This document shows positions 1 through 8,918 of a stretch of 64,000 nt of DNA, one piece after another. Origin of the DNA: Pseudomonadaceae bacterium (GTDB lineage: Bacteria > Pseudomonadota > Gammaproteobacteria > Pseudomonadales > Azotimanducaceae); contig JANSXA010000005.1 in assembly GCA_024743175.1 (NCBI GenBank), positions 310,001-374,000 on the forward strand. Reading direction: 5' to 3'. A program made the translations under genes and the position numbers. Below the pieces are notes generated by a model. It searched no databases and had not been told where the DNA came from. It was given only the letters and a program-made list of their open reading frames with translations. The first letter of the stretch is position 1; each line of letters begins with the position of its first letter.

Positions 1-571
1 CTTCCTGCATGATATGAGTGGACAGGATCACCGTTGCATCGCGCGCTAAGTGACGGATCAATTCCCGCATATGCTGGGTCTGCGTTGGATCCAGACCGTT
101 CGATGGCTCGTCAAGAATGACAAATTTTGGTGCGTGCAGAATGGCCTGGGCAACACCAACACGTTGTTTGTAACCGCGGCTGAGGGTATCGATGCGATCC
201 ATCACCCGGCTTTGCAGCTGCGTGGCTTCGATGGCTTGTGGCACACACTGAGCAGGCTGCAAGCCGCGCAATTGCGCAGCGTACGACAGATATTCAACAA
301 CAGTCAGCTCAGGGTACAGAGGTGAACTTTCGGGTAGATAACCCATCTTCGCCTGCACCAGGTCCGGTGCTGCAAACACATCGATGCCATCCACCAGAGT
401 CTGGCCTGCGCAGGGTTCCAGAAAGCCGGTCAACATCTTCATGATGGTGGTTTTGCCCGCGCCATTATGTCCCAGTAACCCAACCACCTCGCCAGGCTCT
501 ATGCTGAACGATACATCGTCGACGGCTTTGAAATTGCCGTAGCGGCGCACCAGGTTCCGTGCTTCGATCAT
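1..571 (-). CDS. ABC transporter ATP-binding protein (3' part outside window)
   Basis: My own reverse-strand translation from the ATG at 571 reads through the window edge, so the C-terminus is missing. The ORF track omits it for that reason. A Walker A (GHNGAGKTT), the signature LSRGYKQRVG, Walker B (VILDEP) and the switch histidine (STH) occur in canonical order. The sequence resembles the CcmA/GldA-type ATPases that energise small two-component exporters, where the permease usually lies immediately downstream, here off the edge. It should hydrolyse ATP on the cytoplasmic face. The substrate cannot be told. Confidence 0.93.
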   Translation of the reverse strand, partial: MIEARNLVRRYGNFKAVDDVSFSIEPGEVVGLLGHNGAGKTTIMKMLTGFLEPCAGQTLVDGIDVFAAPDLVQAKMGYLPESSPLYPELTVVEYLSYAAQLRGLQPAQCVPQAIEATQLQSRVMDRIDTLSRGYKQRVGVAQAILHAPKFVILDEPSNGLDPTQTQHMRELIRHLARDATVILSTHIMQE

Positions 572-722
572 AAAGACTCCTTAACGGTTAGCAGACAATC
601 GATCTCGGTGGAGAAAAATATTGATTTGGAGAGAAATTTCAAGAGCAGCAGCAAGCAAATTTGTTGCAAATTGTCACGGGAAGCGCCAACTTCGCCAGTG
701 AGAAAGTTCGGCGCAATCTAAC

Positions 723-1322
723 ATGAATCTATCCGGTCCAGCAGGTCACCTTGAACATCGCCTGGAGCAGCCAGACCAGGCCCGCAGCATCACGGCAATA
801 CTGAGTCATCCGCACCCACAGTATGGTGGCAACCTTAATGACGCAGTGCTGGCAACAGCCGCGGCGGTCCTTAAAGCGCATCAGTACTCTACCCTGCGAT
901 TTAATTTCCGCGGTGTCGGTGCGAGCGCAGGTAGTTTCGACGGCAGTGCAGAGGCGCAAGACCTGCTGGCTGTCACAGCAGCTTATGCTGACGCGTATCC
1001 TGAGCACAACATCTGGTGGATCGGCTATTCCTTCGGAGCTGCAATGACGCTGCGCGCGCTGGCCAGCCGGCAACCTCAACGCAGCCTGTTGATCGCACCG
1101 CCCAACAGCGCCATGCAGATCCCTCAACTGACATTCCCGCCTGGAACAGATGTGAGCGCTATCGCCGGCGAACGTGACAGTTACGTTGACGCTGAAGGTT
1201 TAGCGCAAGGCTTTGACATCAAGACGCGCCTTATTGCAGGTGCGGATCATTTCTTTTCCGGCCAGCATGACGAGCTGGCCAGAGTCATCGAAGACTGGAT
1301 TGTCAGCGCGGAGGCAGGCTAA
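723..1322 (+). CDS. alpha/beta hydrolase (COG2945-like)
   Basis: A 199-aa protein with the alpha/beta-hydrolase nucleophile elbow GYSFG (Ser about 103), an early HPHPQYGG strand/oxyanion segment and a C-terminal GADHFF carrying the probable catalytic His. The compact size and HPHP motif fit the COG2945 hydrolases, whose substrates are poorly known. It is probably cytoplasmic because no signal peptide is visible. Its 3' end overlaps the convergent NnrU gene by 4 nt. No strong Shine-Dalgarno precedes the ATG. Confidence 0.85.
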   Translation: MNLSGPAGHLEHRLEQPDQARSITAILSHPHPQYGGNLNDAVLATAAAVLKAHQYSTLRFNFRGVGASAGSFDGSAEAQDLLAVTAAYADAYPEHNIWWIGYSFGAAMTLRALASRQPQRSLLIAPPNSAMQIPQLTFPPGTDVSAIAGERDSYVDAEGLAQGFDIKTRLIAGADHFFSGQHDELARVIEDWIVSAEAG

Positions 1323-1984
1323 ACAACCACCGCGCCGGTATAAAACTCATGGAAATAGTAAGCCGCAACGTAAACCACGAAACCAACCACAAACGGTAAC
1401 AGCCATTCCTGAACTGCCCAGCGATTGCGTCCGGCTAACAGAGCAGCAAACGGGATGTTCGATGACTTTGCAGCCAGCTGTTGCCAGGTCTGGGGATCGG
1501 CCAGTGCCTTTTTGTGATCCATCAATAGCGTGCCGAGGAAACTCACCGTCAGAAACGCAGTAAAAAATACCAGTGAGACCGTATCTCCATTGGCAACAAT
1601 ATGCCCCACGGCCCAGATAATGATGGCCCACTGCATGGGATGCCGGGTGATTCTGAAAACGCCGCGGAATGGCTCTGCCTCAGCCTGTTGCGGGCCCGCC
1701 GCTTTTGGCGCCATGAACCCTCCCACCAGCAGCATCATAGCCAGAGGCATACTCAGCTTTGCATACCAGTACAGGTCAGGATCCGGCATCCACAGGTAAT
1801 CAAACCGGGGTGCCTCTACGTAGACCCAGATGAGATAACCCAACGTTGCTGCTGCAACCAGGGAATAAAAGAGCATATACAGACCTTCACCCATCAGGCG
1901 CACCAGTCCACGCCGCACGGGTGAGCTCGCAATACCCAGATGGGTGCCCACCCAAAGACCTGCTGCCAGCCATAATTCTGCCAT
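1319..1984 (-). CDS. NnrU family integral membrane protein
   Basis: About 221 aa with several hydrophobic helices and the segment FRITRHPMQWA, characteristic of NnrU and related isoprenylcysteine-methyltransferase-like membrane proteins. NnrU was named from denitrification loci, but many homologues lie outside them and no nitrogen-oxide gene is nearby. The track starts at a GTG at 1987. I prefer the next codon, ATG at 1984, preceded by GGGG at about 6 nt. It follows an alpha/beta hydrolase gene directly, so it is probably the last gene of a metY-hydrolase-nnrU operon. Confidence 0.85.
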   Translation of the reverse strand: MAELWLAAGLWVGTHLGIASSPVRRGLVRLMGEGLYMLFYSLVAAATLGYLIWVYVEAPRFDYLWMPDPDLYWYAKLSMPLAMMLLVGGFMAPKAAGPQQAEAEPFRGVFRITRHPMQWAIIIWAVGHIVANGDTVSLVFFTAFLTVSFLGTLLMDHKKALADPQTWQQLAAKSSNIPFAALLAGRNRWAVQEWLLPFVVGFVVYVAAYYFHEFYTGAVVV

Positions 1985-1987
1985 CAC

Positions 1988-2773
1988 TTACCCCAGAACA
2001 AATTTGGATACTGCATCTAACACCTCATTCGGCTGCTCGGTCAGCATGGCATGACCACAGCCCTTGAGCGTGTGCACATGCGCATTCGATAACTGTGACG
2101 CCACAGATTGACCTGCGTTTGCCGGGGTCATTTTATCTGCCTCCCCAATCAAAACCAGTGTTGGGATTGCGCAGTTTTCAACCGCCAGGCGAAAATCATT
2201 GCAGGCTGTTAAATCTTGATGGAAGACACCCGCAGGCAGATGTTCCATCCAGCGCTGCGCCGCGTTAAAGCCGTGTAAGCCAGGATTGGCTGAAGCGCCC
2301 AGCATACCTCGCCGACTGTGGCTGAAGGTATTTGCCATTTCGATCGCCGCGTGATGACCGTCAGCTGCCGCGGCCAACAGAGGAGGGCCAACAGGCATCG
2401 GGTTTGATGTCCCCAGCAGCACCAGTTGTTGTACGTGTTGCGGAGAGCGCTGGGCCATCGCTAACGCTACAAGTGTACCCATGCTGTGGCCCACAACACT
2501 GGCCTGGTCAAGTTCAAGGTAATCAAGCAGTTCGCAGATCACATCGGCCATAGCCTCAATGGTACGACAGGCAGGGCCATCGCTACCGCCGTGGCCAGGT
2601 AAATCCGGCGCAACCACGTTTAAACCATGCCGGGCAAAATACCGGGCCATTGGTGTCCAGACAGCGTGATCAAAACCCGCACCATGCACAAACACTAGGG
2701 TTTCACTTTCTGCCTGCAGCGTACTGCCACCCGTGCCATAAGTTAGGGTCTGGCCATTCAATGCGGCTTTCAT
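1988..2773 (-). CDS. alpha/beta fold hydrolase
   Basis: A 261-aa hydrolase with an HGAGFDH oxyanion region, the nucleophile elbow GHSMG (Ser about 97), DLPGHG, and GCGHAML containing the likely catalytic His. A GGAG lies 8 nt upstream of the ATG. The start overlaps the metY stop by 4 nt (ATGA), which implies translational coupling. Coupling with a sulfhydrylase is suggestive, but the protein lacks the size expected of a MetX acyltransferase. Its substrate is unknown. Confidence 0.88.
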   Translation of the reverse strand: MKAALNGQTLTYGTGGSTLQAESETLVFVHGAGFDHAVWTPMARYFARHGLNVVAPDLPGHGGSDGPACRTIEAMADVICELLDYLELDQASVVGHSMGTLVALAMAQRSPQHVQQLVLLGTSNPMPVGPPLLAAAADGHHAAIEMANTFSHSRRGMLGASANPGLHGFNAAQRWMEHLPAGVFHQDLTACNDFRLAVENCAIPTLVLIGEADKMTPANAGQSVASQLSNAHVHTLKGCGHAMLTEQPNEVLDAVSKFVLG

Positions 2774-4080
2774 AAGTGTTTCTCCACATTGCGCAGTGCT
2801 TTGCCCAGATCATTTATCAGATCGGCCGGATCTTCCAGGCCAACACTGATCCGCACCAGACCTTCACCAATTCCAGCCGCTGCCAGCGCCTGCTCATCCA
2901 TACGATGATGTGTCGTGCTGGCTGGGTGAATAACAAGAGACTTTGCATCACCGACATTGGCAAGGTGAGAGAACAGCTCCAGCGCATCAATAAACAGCGC
3001 ACCCGCTCGGCGCCCACCCTGCAGAGTCAGCGTAAACACCGCACCCACACCTCGAGGCATCAGCGCCTTACCCAGAGCAAAATCAGGATGTTGCGGCAGA
3101 CCCGGATAATTCACGCTTTGCACCTGCGGCTGGGCAGCAAGGAACTCCACCAGCTGAACAGTGTTGCTGACATGTCGATCCATACGCAGCGACAGGGTTT
3201 CCAGCCCCTGCAGAATCTGAAACGCGCTCATCGGACTCATGCACGCGCCAAAATCACGAATGCCTTCTTTTCGGGCACGCGTGATAAACGCCTGTGGCCC
3301 AAATTCTTCCGTGAAAATGAGATCGTGGAAACCAGAATAAGGCTCGGTCAGGGTGGGAAACTTGTCTGAACCCGCCCAGTTGAAAGTCCCTCCATCTACC
3401 AGTACGCCTCCGATCACCACGCCGTGACCGCTGAGGAACTTGGTCGCCGAATGCACAACCAGATCTGCGCCTAAAGCAATGGGTTGGCAAAGATAGGGTG
3501 TGGCCAGCGTTGCATCCACCATCAGTGGTAAACCATGATCGTGACTCAGCTGCGCCAAGGCAGGAATATCCAGGACTTCAAGTCCCGGATTACCCAGCAC
3601 CTCGCCGAACACCAGCTTTGTGTTGGGTTGTATCGCCGCAGCAAACGCATCCATATCGCACGGATCTACAAATGTTGTCTCTATGCCGAAACGCTTCAAT
3701 GTATAGCTGAAAAGATTATGTGTGCCCCCGTACAGAGAGTGAGACGCAACAATGTGATCGCCTGCGCTGACAATGGTGCACACACCCAGGTGCGTCGCAG
3801 CCTGACCGCTGGCGGTCACAATTGCGCCCACACCCTGATCCAGAGCTGCCATGCGTTCTTCGAGCACAGCATTGGTAGGATTAGAAAGCCTTGAGTAAAC
3901 ATGGCCCGCCCGTTCCATATTGAACAGACCCGCTGCGTAGTCGGAATCCGGCAGCACAAAAGAAGCGGTTTGATAAATGGGTGTGGCCCGGGAGCCGGTT
4001 TCATCCGGCGTTTGTCCGGCATGCAGACTCAGGGTATCAAAACCGATGCGAGGAGGACCCCGATGCTCTTTCTTATCCAT
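2770..4080 (-). CDS. metY: O-acetylhomoserine sulfhydrylase-type PLP enzyme
   Basis: A Cys/Met-metabolism PLP-dependent enzyme (about 436 aa) with YSRLSNPT, ASGQAA and the PLP-lysine motif HSATKFLSGHG. Its length and overall sequence fit MetY (O-acetylhomoserine aminocarboxypropyltransferase, using sulfide or methanethiol) better than the shorter MetB/MetC or MetZ types, though substrate choice between O-acetyl- and O-succinylhomoserine is not certain. The track begins at a GTG. ATG at 4080 has AGGAG 5 nt upstream and is the better start. It heads a three-gene minus-strand operon. Confidence 0.9.
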   Translation of the reverse strand: MDKKEHRGPPRIGFDTLSLHAGQTPDETGSRATPIYQTASFVLPDSDYAAGLFNMERAGHVYSRLSNPTNAVLEERMAALDQGVGAIVTASGQAATHLGVCTIVSAGDHIVASHSLYGGTHNLFSYTLKRFGIETTFVDPCDMDAFAAAIQPNTKLVFGEVLGNPGLEVLDIPALAQLSHDHGLPLMVDATLATPYLCQPIALGADLVVHSATKFLSGHGVVIGGVLVDGGTFNWAGSDKFPTLTEPYSGFHDLIFTEEFGPQAFITRARKEGIRDFGACMSPMSAFQILQGLETLSLRMDRHVSNTVQLVEFLAAQPQVQSVNYPGLPQHPDFALGKALMPRGVGAVFTLTLQGGRRAGALFIDALELFSHLANVGDAKSLVIHPASTTHHRMDEQALAAAGIGEGLVRISVGLEDPADLINDLGKALRNVEKHL

Positions 4081-4152
4081 AACCACTCCTGCTGAGAATC
4101 TGCAGGGTGGCCGGTTTAGCAGCGCTTATCAAGCGCAAGCCGGCGATCAGAA

Positions 4153-4572
4153 TCAGTCGCGAAAATAGCGGGCATCCCGTTCAAGGTTGCCCGCAGAAAT
4201 CTGCTCATTCAACGTCCACCAGTCATAAATGATGCCGATGAAAAACAATCCCAGCGTCAGCAGATACACAATGCCAGTGCCAATCTTGCGCTGATAAAAC
4301 CGATGCAGACCGAAAATACCCAGAAACGTCAGCAGCACCCAGGCGATGGTGTAACTCAGCTCGCCGGATGCGTAGCGCCGATCCGCGGATCGTTCCAGAG
4401 ACGGCATCAGGAACAGGTCAACTATCCACCCAATGCCCAGCAAGCCCAGGGTGAACAGATAAATAGTGCCACTGATGGGCCGCCCAAAATAAAATCTGTG
4501 CGCGCCCAGGAAACCAAATATCCATAAAACGTAGCCGACAAAAAGACTGTGAGTATTGTTATATCTATCCAT
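4153..4572 (-). CDS. TM2 domain-containing membrane protein
   Basis: About 139 aa containing two copies of the TM2 pattern: an initial FGFLGAHRFYFGRP unit and a second FLGIFGLHRFYQRK unit, each followed by a hydrophobic helix, so four membrane segments in all. TM2 proteins are widespread and mostly of unknown function. The track begins at a GTG at 4596. The ATG at 4572 gives a typical N-terminus, but the GAGG before it is only 2 nt away, so the exact start is uncertain. Confidence 0.88.
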   Translation of the reverse strand: MDRYNNTHSLFVGYVLWIFGFLGAHRFYFGRPISGTIYLFTLGLLGIGWIVDLFLMPSLERSADRRYASGELSYTIAWVLLTFLGIFGLHRFYQRKIGTGIVYLLTLGLFFIGIIYDWWTLNEQISAGNLERDARYFRD

Positions 4573-4630
4573 AACCTCATTGTCGCATTTCAGCACAGAA
4601 AAGTTTGCACTGAATCACCCTTGCAGGTTC

Positions 4631-4843
4631 TTAGAACACGTGGAAGTAGTTCAGCGGCTGCTGATAGAGGGGTGTCAGGGAAGCGCCTGGATCAGCCAGA
4701 TGACTGGAAGGCGCAAAAGGCGCAAGGCTTGAGGGTGCGTTGATCTGCGGCTGACACAGATTACAGCCGCCACTGACCTGCTGCAGCTGGCTGGTTTCCA
4801 ACGGATAAAAAATTGCCACACACTCTGATTTGTTCTGTTCCAT
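4631..4843 (-). CDS. small peptide with double-glycine-type leader
   Basis: A 70-aa ORF nested in a longer track ORF. I chose the ATG at 4843 because GGAG lies 8 nt upstream. The N-terminus contains LETSQLQQVSGG, which matches the class II microcin/bacteriocin double-glycine leader pattern (Leu-x3-[EQ]-L-x2-[VI]-S-G-G, as in microcin V). Cleavage after Gly26 would release a 44-residue, Pro/Ser-rich core starting CNLC. No C39 peptidase-transporter or modification enzyme is in the window. No homology search was possible, and a chance match in a nonsecreted small protein remains possible. Confidence 0.55.
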   Translation of the reverse strand: MEQNKSECVAIFYPLETSQLQQVSGGCNLCQPQINAPSSLAPFAPSSHLADPGASLTPLYQQPLNYFHVF

Positions 4844-5012
4844 CGCTTTAACTCCAAAAAAACAAGATAGCGCAACCTTATTCACGCCATCATCGGCCGT
4901 CTTTAGGAAAACCTTCCGATTTGCCGCGTGATAACAGCTGCGCTGAAACCCATTGTTTTCCTTTTGGGCGTTTTTCCTTTTAGACTGGGGCCACCTGTTA
5001 CGAGCCAGAAGC

Positions 5013-5963
5013 ATGTCCCAAGCCTTTGCCTTTCCCGAACCGCAGATGATTCAGACCAATTCAGTGGAGCTGGAGGTTTTCAGCGCCGGCTCCGGAAGAC
5101 CCATTGTCTTGTGCCATGGCTGGCCTGAACACGCTTACTCCTGGCGACATCAGGTCCAACCCCTGGTTGACGCGGGCTATCATGTCATTGCTCCCAACCA
5201 GCGCGGTTACGGCCATTCCAGCTGCCCTGCTGAGGTCACCGACTACGACATCACGCATCTCACCGGCGATTTGATGGGACTACTGGACCACTTCGGATAC
5301 CAAGACGCCTTGTTTGTAGGCCATGACTGGGGTGCCATTGTTGTCTGGAATCTGGCAATGATGCACCGCAACCGGGTGGCCGGTGTGATCAACCTGAGCG
5401 TGCCTTTCATGGAACGCGGCCCAACTGAGTGGGTTGGCTTCTGGGAACAACATCTTGGCGGCGACTTCTACATCGTCCACTTTAATCGCCAGCCCGGCGT
5501 GGCGGACGCTGCATTTGCACAGCATCGCGAACAGTTCCTGAACAACCTGTACCGCACCAATCAGTGGCGCTCGCCACCCGCTGAACTGCCGCCTGGCATG
5601 AATATGATTCGGATTGCAGAAGCACAAAAAATGCCCGGCGATGATCTGATGAGCAAAGCCGAGCTGGACGTCTTCAGCCGCGCTTTTGCACATTCCGGGT
5701 TTACCGGTGGCATAAACTGGTACCGTAACTTTTCCCGCAACTGGGAAATTATCGGTGAGTATGAACAGCACATTCATCAGCCAACGCTGATGATTTACGG
5801 AGAGCACGACATGGTGCCGAGTTCGCCGACCCTGGATAAGTTTGTCACTGATCTGGAAGTTGTGAATCTACCCTGCGGACACTGGATTCAGCAGGAACAG
5901 CCAGCGGCCACTAACGCGGCCATGCTCGATTGGCTGACCCGGCATTACCCTGCCAGCGCGTAA
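5013..5963 (+). CDS. alpha/beta hydrolase, epoxide hydrolase-like
   Basis: About 316 aa. HGWPE supplies the oxyanion hole, GHDWG places an Asp nucleophile at about 105, and GHWIQQE near the C-terminus holds the catalytic His. The Asp nucleophile and HGxP motif are typical of soluble epoxide hydrolases; haloalkane dehalogenases share the Asp, so dehalogenation is the alternative. The track starts upstream at 4953, but the internal ATG at 5013 matches the family N-terminus. The 3' end overlaps the convergent MAPEG gene by 19 nt. Confidence 0.85.
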   Translation: MSQAFAFPEPQMIQTNSVELEVFSAGSGRPIVLCHGWPEHAYSWRHQVQPLVDAGYHVIAPNQRGYGHSSCPAEVTDYDITHLTGDLMGLLDHFGYQDALFVGHDWGAIVVWNLAMMHRNRVAGVINLSVPFMERGPTEWVGFWEQHLGGDFYIVHFNRQPGVADAAFAQHREQFLNNLYRTNQWRSPPAELPPGMNMIRIAEAQKMPGDDLMSKAELDVFSRAFAHSGFTGGINWYRNFSRNWEIIGEYEQHIHQPTLMIYGEHDMVPSSPTLDKFVTDLEVVNLPCGHWIQQEQPAATNAAMLDWLTRHYPASA

Positions 5964-6334
5964 CGGACGGCTCCGACTAGCGCGGCAGCAAGCAGCGTAA
6001 CAACGGCAACCATGCTGCCGATCATGCCGGCACCGCGTCGCTCCGGGTCAGCAATATAGCTGCGGAAATAGTGCGCCCGAGCCAACACAAAAACGATACC
6101 CATAACAACCGCCAGCCACTGGTTGGCAAAGTATCCAGCGGCATAGATGGCTGGAACAAAAACCACTAACTGCTCAAGGGTATTCTGATGAGCGCGATGG
6201 AAACGCTCAAATTTCTCGTCACCGGTCACGGCCGGCGCGGCAACACCATGACGCCCCCGTGCCCGCCCGACTGCCACACCAAAATACAGATATTCGGCCA
6301 GCGCAAGCATGACCACAATAGTGACATAAGCCAT
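5945..6334 (-). CDS. MAPEG family membrane protein
   Basis: A 129-aa protein with four hydrophobic segments and the family signature FERFHRAHQNTLEQ followed by RAHYF. MAPEG members (microsomal glutathione transferases, eicosanoid enzymes and bacterial homologues) are trimeric membrane enzymes that usually conjugate glutathione to hydrophobic electrophiles. AGGAGG sits 5 nt before the ATG. An epoxide-hydrolase-like gene runs convergently beside it, so both may handle reactive lipophilic compounds, but that is inference from proximity. Confidence 0.9.
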   Translation of the reverse strand: MAYVTIVVMLALAEYLYFGVAVGRARGRHGVAAPAVTGDEKFERFHRAHQNTLEQLVVFVPAIYAAGYFANQWLAVVMGIVFVLARAHYFRSYIADPERRGAGMIGSMVAVVTLLAAALVGAVRYALAG

Positions 6335-6343
6335 AGTTCCCTC

Positions 6344-6793
6344 CTATTTGGCGACGGGAATCATAAAAGCCGCTGATGCTTCCGCATAAACACGACCATC
6401 TTCTGCATCTATCACGCACCCTTCCATTTGTGCGAGGCGAGTTTTTCGTTTCAGACAGCGCCCTTCAAGCAGTACAGGTCTACCGACGGGTAGTTGATTG
6501 CGGTAGCGGATCTCTGCCCGTGCGGTGAAACACTGTTCTCCCTGCAACCAGAGCCAGTTGGCCATGACATCATCGAGCAAACTGAAAACAATGCCTCCGT
6601 GTGTCACTTTGTCGTAGCCCATATGCACAGCCCCGGGCGTAAATGCGCCCCGGCAAACCCCGTCATCCAGGGTGAAGGTTACGCCAAGGCCATTGGGATT
6701 ACCGGGACCGCAGACAAAACACTGATTGCCTTGAGACTGCAGCAGAGATTCACGACCGCGGGTGTTTTCCGCCGATTGTGTGCCATCTTCCAT
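6344..6793 (-). CDS. PaaI-like hotdog-fold thioesterase
   Basis: About 149 aa with a CFVCGPGNPNGLG N-terminus and THGGIVFSLLDDVM, the hotdog-fold active-site helix region of PaaI/YbgC-type acyl-CoA thioesterases. The CxxCGxxNPxGLG opening is typical of small PaaI-like hydrolases. I chose the ATG at 6793 rather than the overlapping GTG at 6796. It lies 9 nt upstream of the MAPEG gene and is probably cotranscribed with it. The acyl substrate is unknown. Confidence 0.85.
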   Translation of the reverse strand: MEDGTQSAENTRGRESLLQSQGNQCFVCGPGNPNGLGVTFTLDDGVCRGAFTPGAVHMGYDKVTHGGIVFSLLDDVMANWLWLQGEQCFTARAEIRYRNQLPVGRPVLLEGRCLKRKTRLAQMEGCVIDAEDGRVYAEASAAFMIPVAK

Positions 6794-6829
6794 CACTCAC
6801 CTGATTATTCCTGGTTTGGGGTATCATGC

Positions 6830-7459
6830 ATGTTTTCCGCCAGACAAGCATCTGTGGTTGACTTAACACATATACGCCAGAGCCTTTCTCAACATAAACC
6901 GGAACTGGTCACTCCCGCCGCGCAAACCCGTCAGGCGGCGGTTGCGATTGTCATGCGTGAGACCGAACAGGGTCCGCAGATGTTGTTCATCAAGCGCGCC
7001 GTCAAAGAGGGTGATCCGTGGTCTGGACACATGGCTTTTCCCGGCGGACATCTGGAACCTGTAGATGCCTCTCTGCAGGAAGCGGCAATGCGTGAAACCT
7101 GGGAAGAGACTGGCCTGCAACTGCCTGGGGACAGCCACCTGGGCGCACTGGATCACCAGCGCGCCCAACCCAGGGGCCGCACGCTGGATATGCTCATCGC
7201 CCCGCATGTCTTCGAAATCGCAGGCGAGCCCGAATTCACGCCTAACTACGAAGTTGCAGAGGTTGTCTGGGCACCACTACAACCTATGCTGCGCAATGAC
7301 ATACACGACACCGAGACAAAACCCATGGCCGGCACACCCACTGTTTTCAATGGTTATCGCCTGGAACAGGGTCACTTTGTCTGGGGTTTGACCTATCGCA
7401 TCCTGAAAACATTTTTCTGGACACTCGACCCGGCCTGGCAGCCGGTTGACCGGGATTAA
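6830..7459 (+). CDS. Nudix hydrolase, NudL-type CoA pyrophosphatase
   Basis: The track ORF begins far upstream inside the opposing thioesterase gene. The internal ATG at 6830 gives a normal 209-aa protein. MAFPGGHLEPVDASLQEAAMRE...EETG is the Nudix box with the spacing of the E. coli NudL/YeaB family (FPGG...DASL...AA.RE), so CoA or acyl-CoA pyrophosphate hydrolysis is the likely reaction. It converges on the Hsp70-like gene, with only 10 nt between the stops. Confidence 0.87.
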   Translation: MFSARQASVVDLTHIRQSLSQHKPELVTPAAQTRQAAVAIVMRETEQGPQMLFIKRAVKEGDPWSGHMAFPGGHLEPVDASLQEAAMRETWEETGLQLPGDSHLGALDHQRAQPRGRTLDMLIAPHVFEIAGEPEFTPNYEVAEVVWAPLQPMLRNDIHDTETKPMAGTPTVFNGYRLEQGHFVWGLTYRILKTFFWTLDPAWQPVDRD

Positions 7460-7469
7460 ATGAGCTGTT

Positions 7470-8909
7470 TCAGGGCTGCAGACCGTGGTAACTGGCAATC
7501 GCCAGACCCGTGGCAACACTGGTAAACGGATCGTGGTCCACAACCTTGTCACCAAAACGTGCCTCAAGTAGCGACCTGACCGCGGGAATCAGACTTGAGC
7601 CACCCGTGCGCAGCACAATGTCTATCTCTTGTGGTGCCAGCTGTGCCTGGCGCAAGGTGACTTCGACAGATTCTTTGATCTGCTGCAGAGGCTGGGCAAT
7701 CAGCGCTTCAAATTCTGCACGTGTCAGCGTGACATCCACATCTATTTCAGGGATATCCAGCCGCGCCGATGGCTGTGACGACAGCGCCGCTTTGAAAGCC
7801 TTGATCCGCGCAAACAGCATATAGCTGAGATTGTGCTTGATCACCTCGCGCAATCGTTCGAACTTACGCCGCCCCGGCCCGCCCTGCTCAATACACTCCA
7901 TCACCGGCGTTGTGTACCTGTTCTGATTAAGCGTGTAGGTCACTGCCCAGTTCAACAGCAGATCTGCAAAGTCTTCAAACGGAAAACGGGTTTCTATCAG
8001 TTCACGGTCAAACCCCGGTCGCCGCCACAACTCACCTTCACCCAGTAGAGGAAACAACAACTTGCGGAACAACAGCTGGTCGATGTGATCACCACCCAGA
8101 CCAATGCCATGGGTCGTTACCACATCAAAACTCTCCCCGCGCCTTTTCAGAACGCACAGATCCAGGGTGCCGCCGCCGAAATCAACTGTCAGCAGGACAT
8201 CCCCAGCCACACCGGGATTGTTATGCAGGTAGCTGGCAGCCGCTGCTATGGGTTCCGGGTAGAAGTGTTGTTCTTTAACTCCGGCATATTTGTAAGCCTC
8301 ACCCAGGCGCGACAGGGCCAATTGATTTTTATAGGGGTCTTTGCCTTCGAAATTGACCGGGTGCCCCAGATGGGCCGCTGTTATCCTGCCGGCTTGCGCT
8401 TCCAGCGCTTCACGCATACGCAGAAGCAACGGCGTAATTAATGCGACCAGTCGAAAAGGATGATCAAACACCAGCAGGCGACGCACCCGGGAATCACCCA
8501 ACAATCTTTTTGTGCCTCGAAACAGGCGGCCCTGCAGACCACTATCGGTTACCGGCGCGCCGTAAATCTTCTCAGTTGAAGTATCTACCTCGTTGTTCTC
8601 CGCGCCTTCACCGTGTTCAACAAACTGGCTGACTTCAGCTACCACTTCCGGAATCAGCTCCACCGTTCTACCGGTATTGTCAGCAATATATTGTGCGATA
8701 GCCGATTGACCGGTTTTGCTCTGCAGATTGCGATCTATGTAGGTGGCAGATGGCATGATCGCAACATCGTTGTCGAGCTGTACGTTCTGCATCGCCGACT
8801 GCTCCAGCTGCTCACGCTCCAGCGGAATGAGGGTTACAGTTTTGCCGTCAAACACCGCCGCTGCAGAGTTTGTGGTGCCGAAATCTATACCTATCCCCAG
8901 CCTTTTCAA
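7470..8909 (-). CDS. Hsp70-like protein, YegD type
   Basis: A 479-aa actin/Hsp70-fold ATPase: IDFGTTNSAAAV is the phosphate-1 loop, TVDFGGGTLDLCV phosphate-2, and LRTGGSSLIPAV the adenosine motif. It ends after the nucleotide-binding region, so the DnaK-style substrate domain is missing, as in YegD. The initiator appears to be TTG at 8909, because AGGAG lies 6 nt upstream and no in-frame ATG is close. Clients and function are not established for the family. The PPOX-like gene lies 9 nt upstream on the same strand. Confidence 0.87.
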   Translation of the reverse strand: MKRLGIGIDFGTTNSAAAVFDGKTVTLIPLEREQLEQSAMQNVQLDNDVAIMPSATYIDRNLQSKTGQSAIAQYIADNTGRTVELIPEVVAEVSQFVEHGEGAENNEVDTSTEKIYGAPVTDSGLQGRLFRGTKRLLGDSRVRRLLVFDHPFRLVALITPLLLRMREALEAQAGRITAAHLGHPVNFEGKDPYKNQLALSRLGEAYKYAGVKEQHFYPEPIAAAASYLHNNPGVAGDVLLTVDFGGGTLDLCVLKRRGESFDVVTTHGIGLGGDHIDQLLFRKLLFPLLGEGELWRRPGFDRELIETRFPFEDFADLLLNWAVTYTLNQNRYTTPVMECIEQGGPGRRKFERLREVIKHNLSYMLFARIKAFKAALSSQPSARLDIPEIDVDVTLTRAEFEALIAQPLQQIKESVEVTLRQAQLAPQEIDIVLRTGGSSLIPAVRSLLEARFGDKVVDHDPFTSVATGLAIASYHGLQP

Positions 8910-8918
8910 CGACCGCTC

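Noticed and set aside
2776-3369. 197-aa ORF opposite metY
   Set aside because: It is the antisense shadow of metY, with basic low-complexity composition and no motif or start signal.
5280-5807. 175-aa ORF opposite the epoxide-hydrolase-like gene
   Set aside because: A shadow of the real gene's codons, with no domain and no ribosome-binding site.
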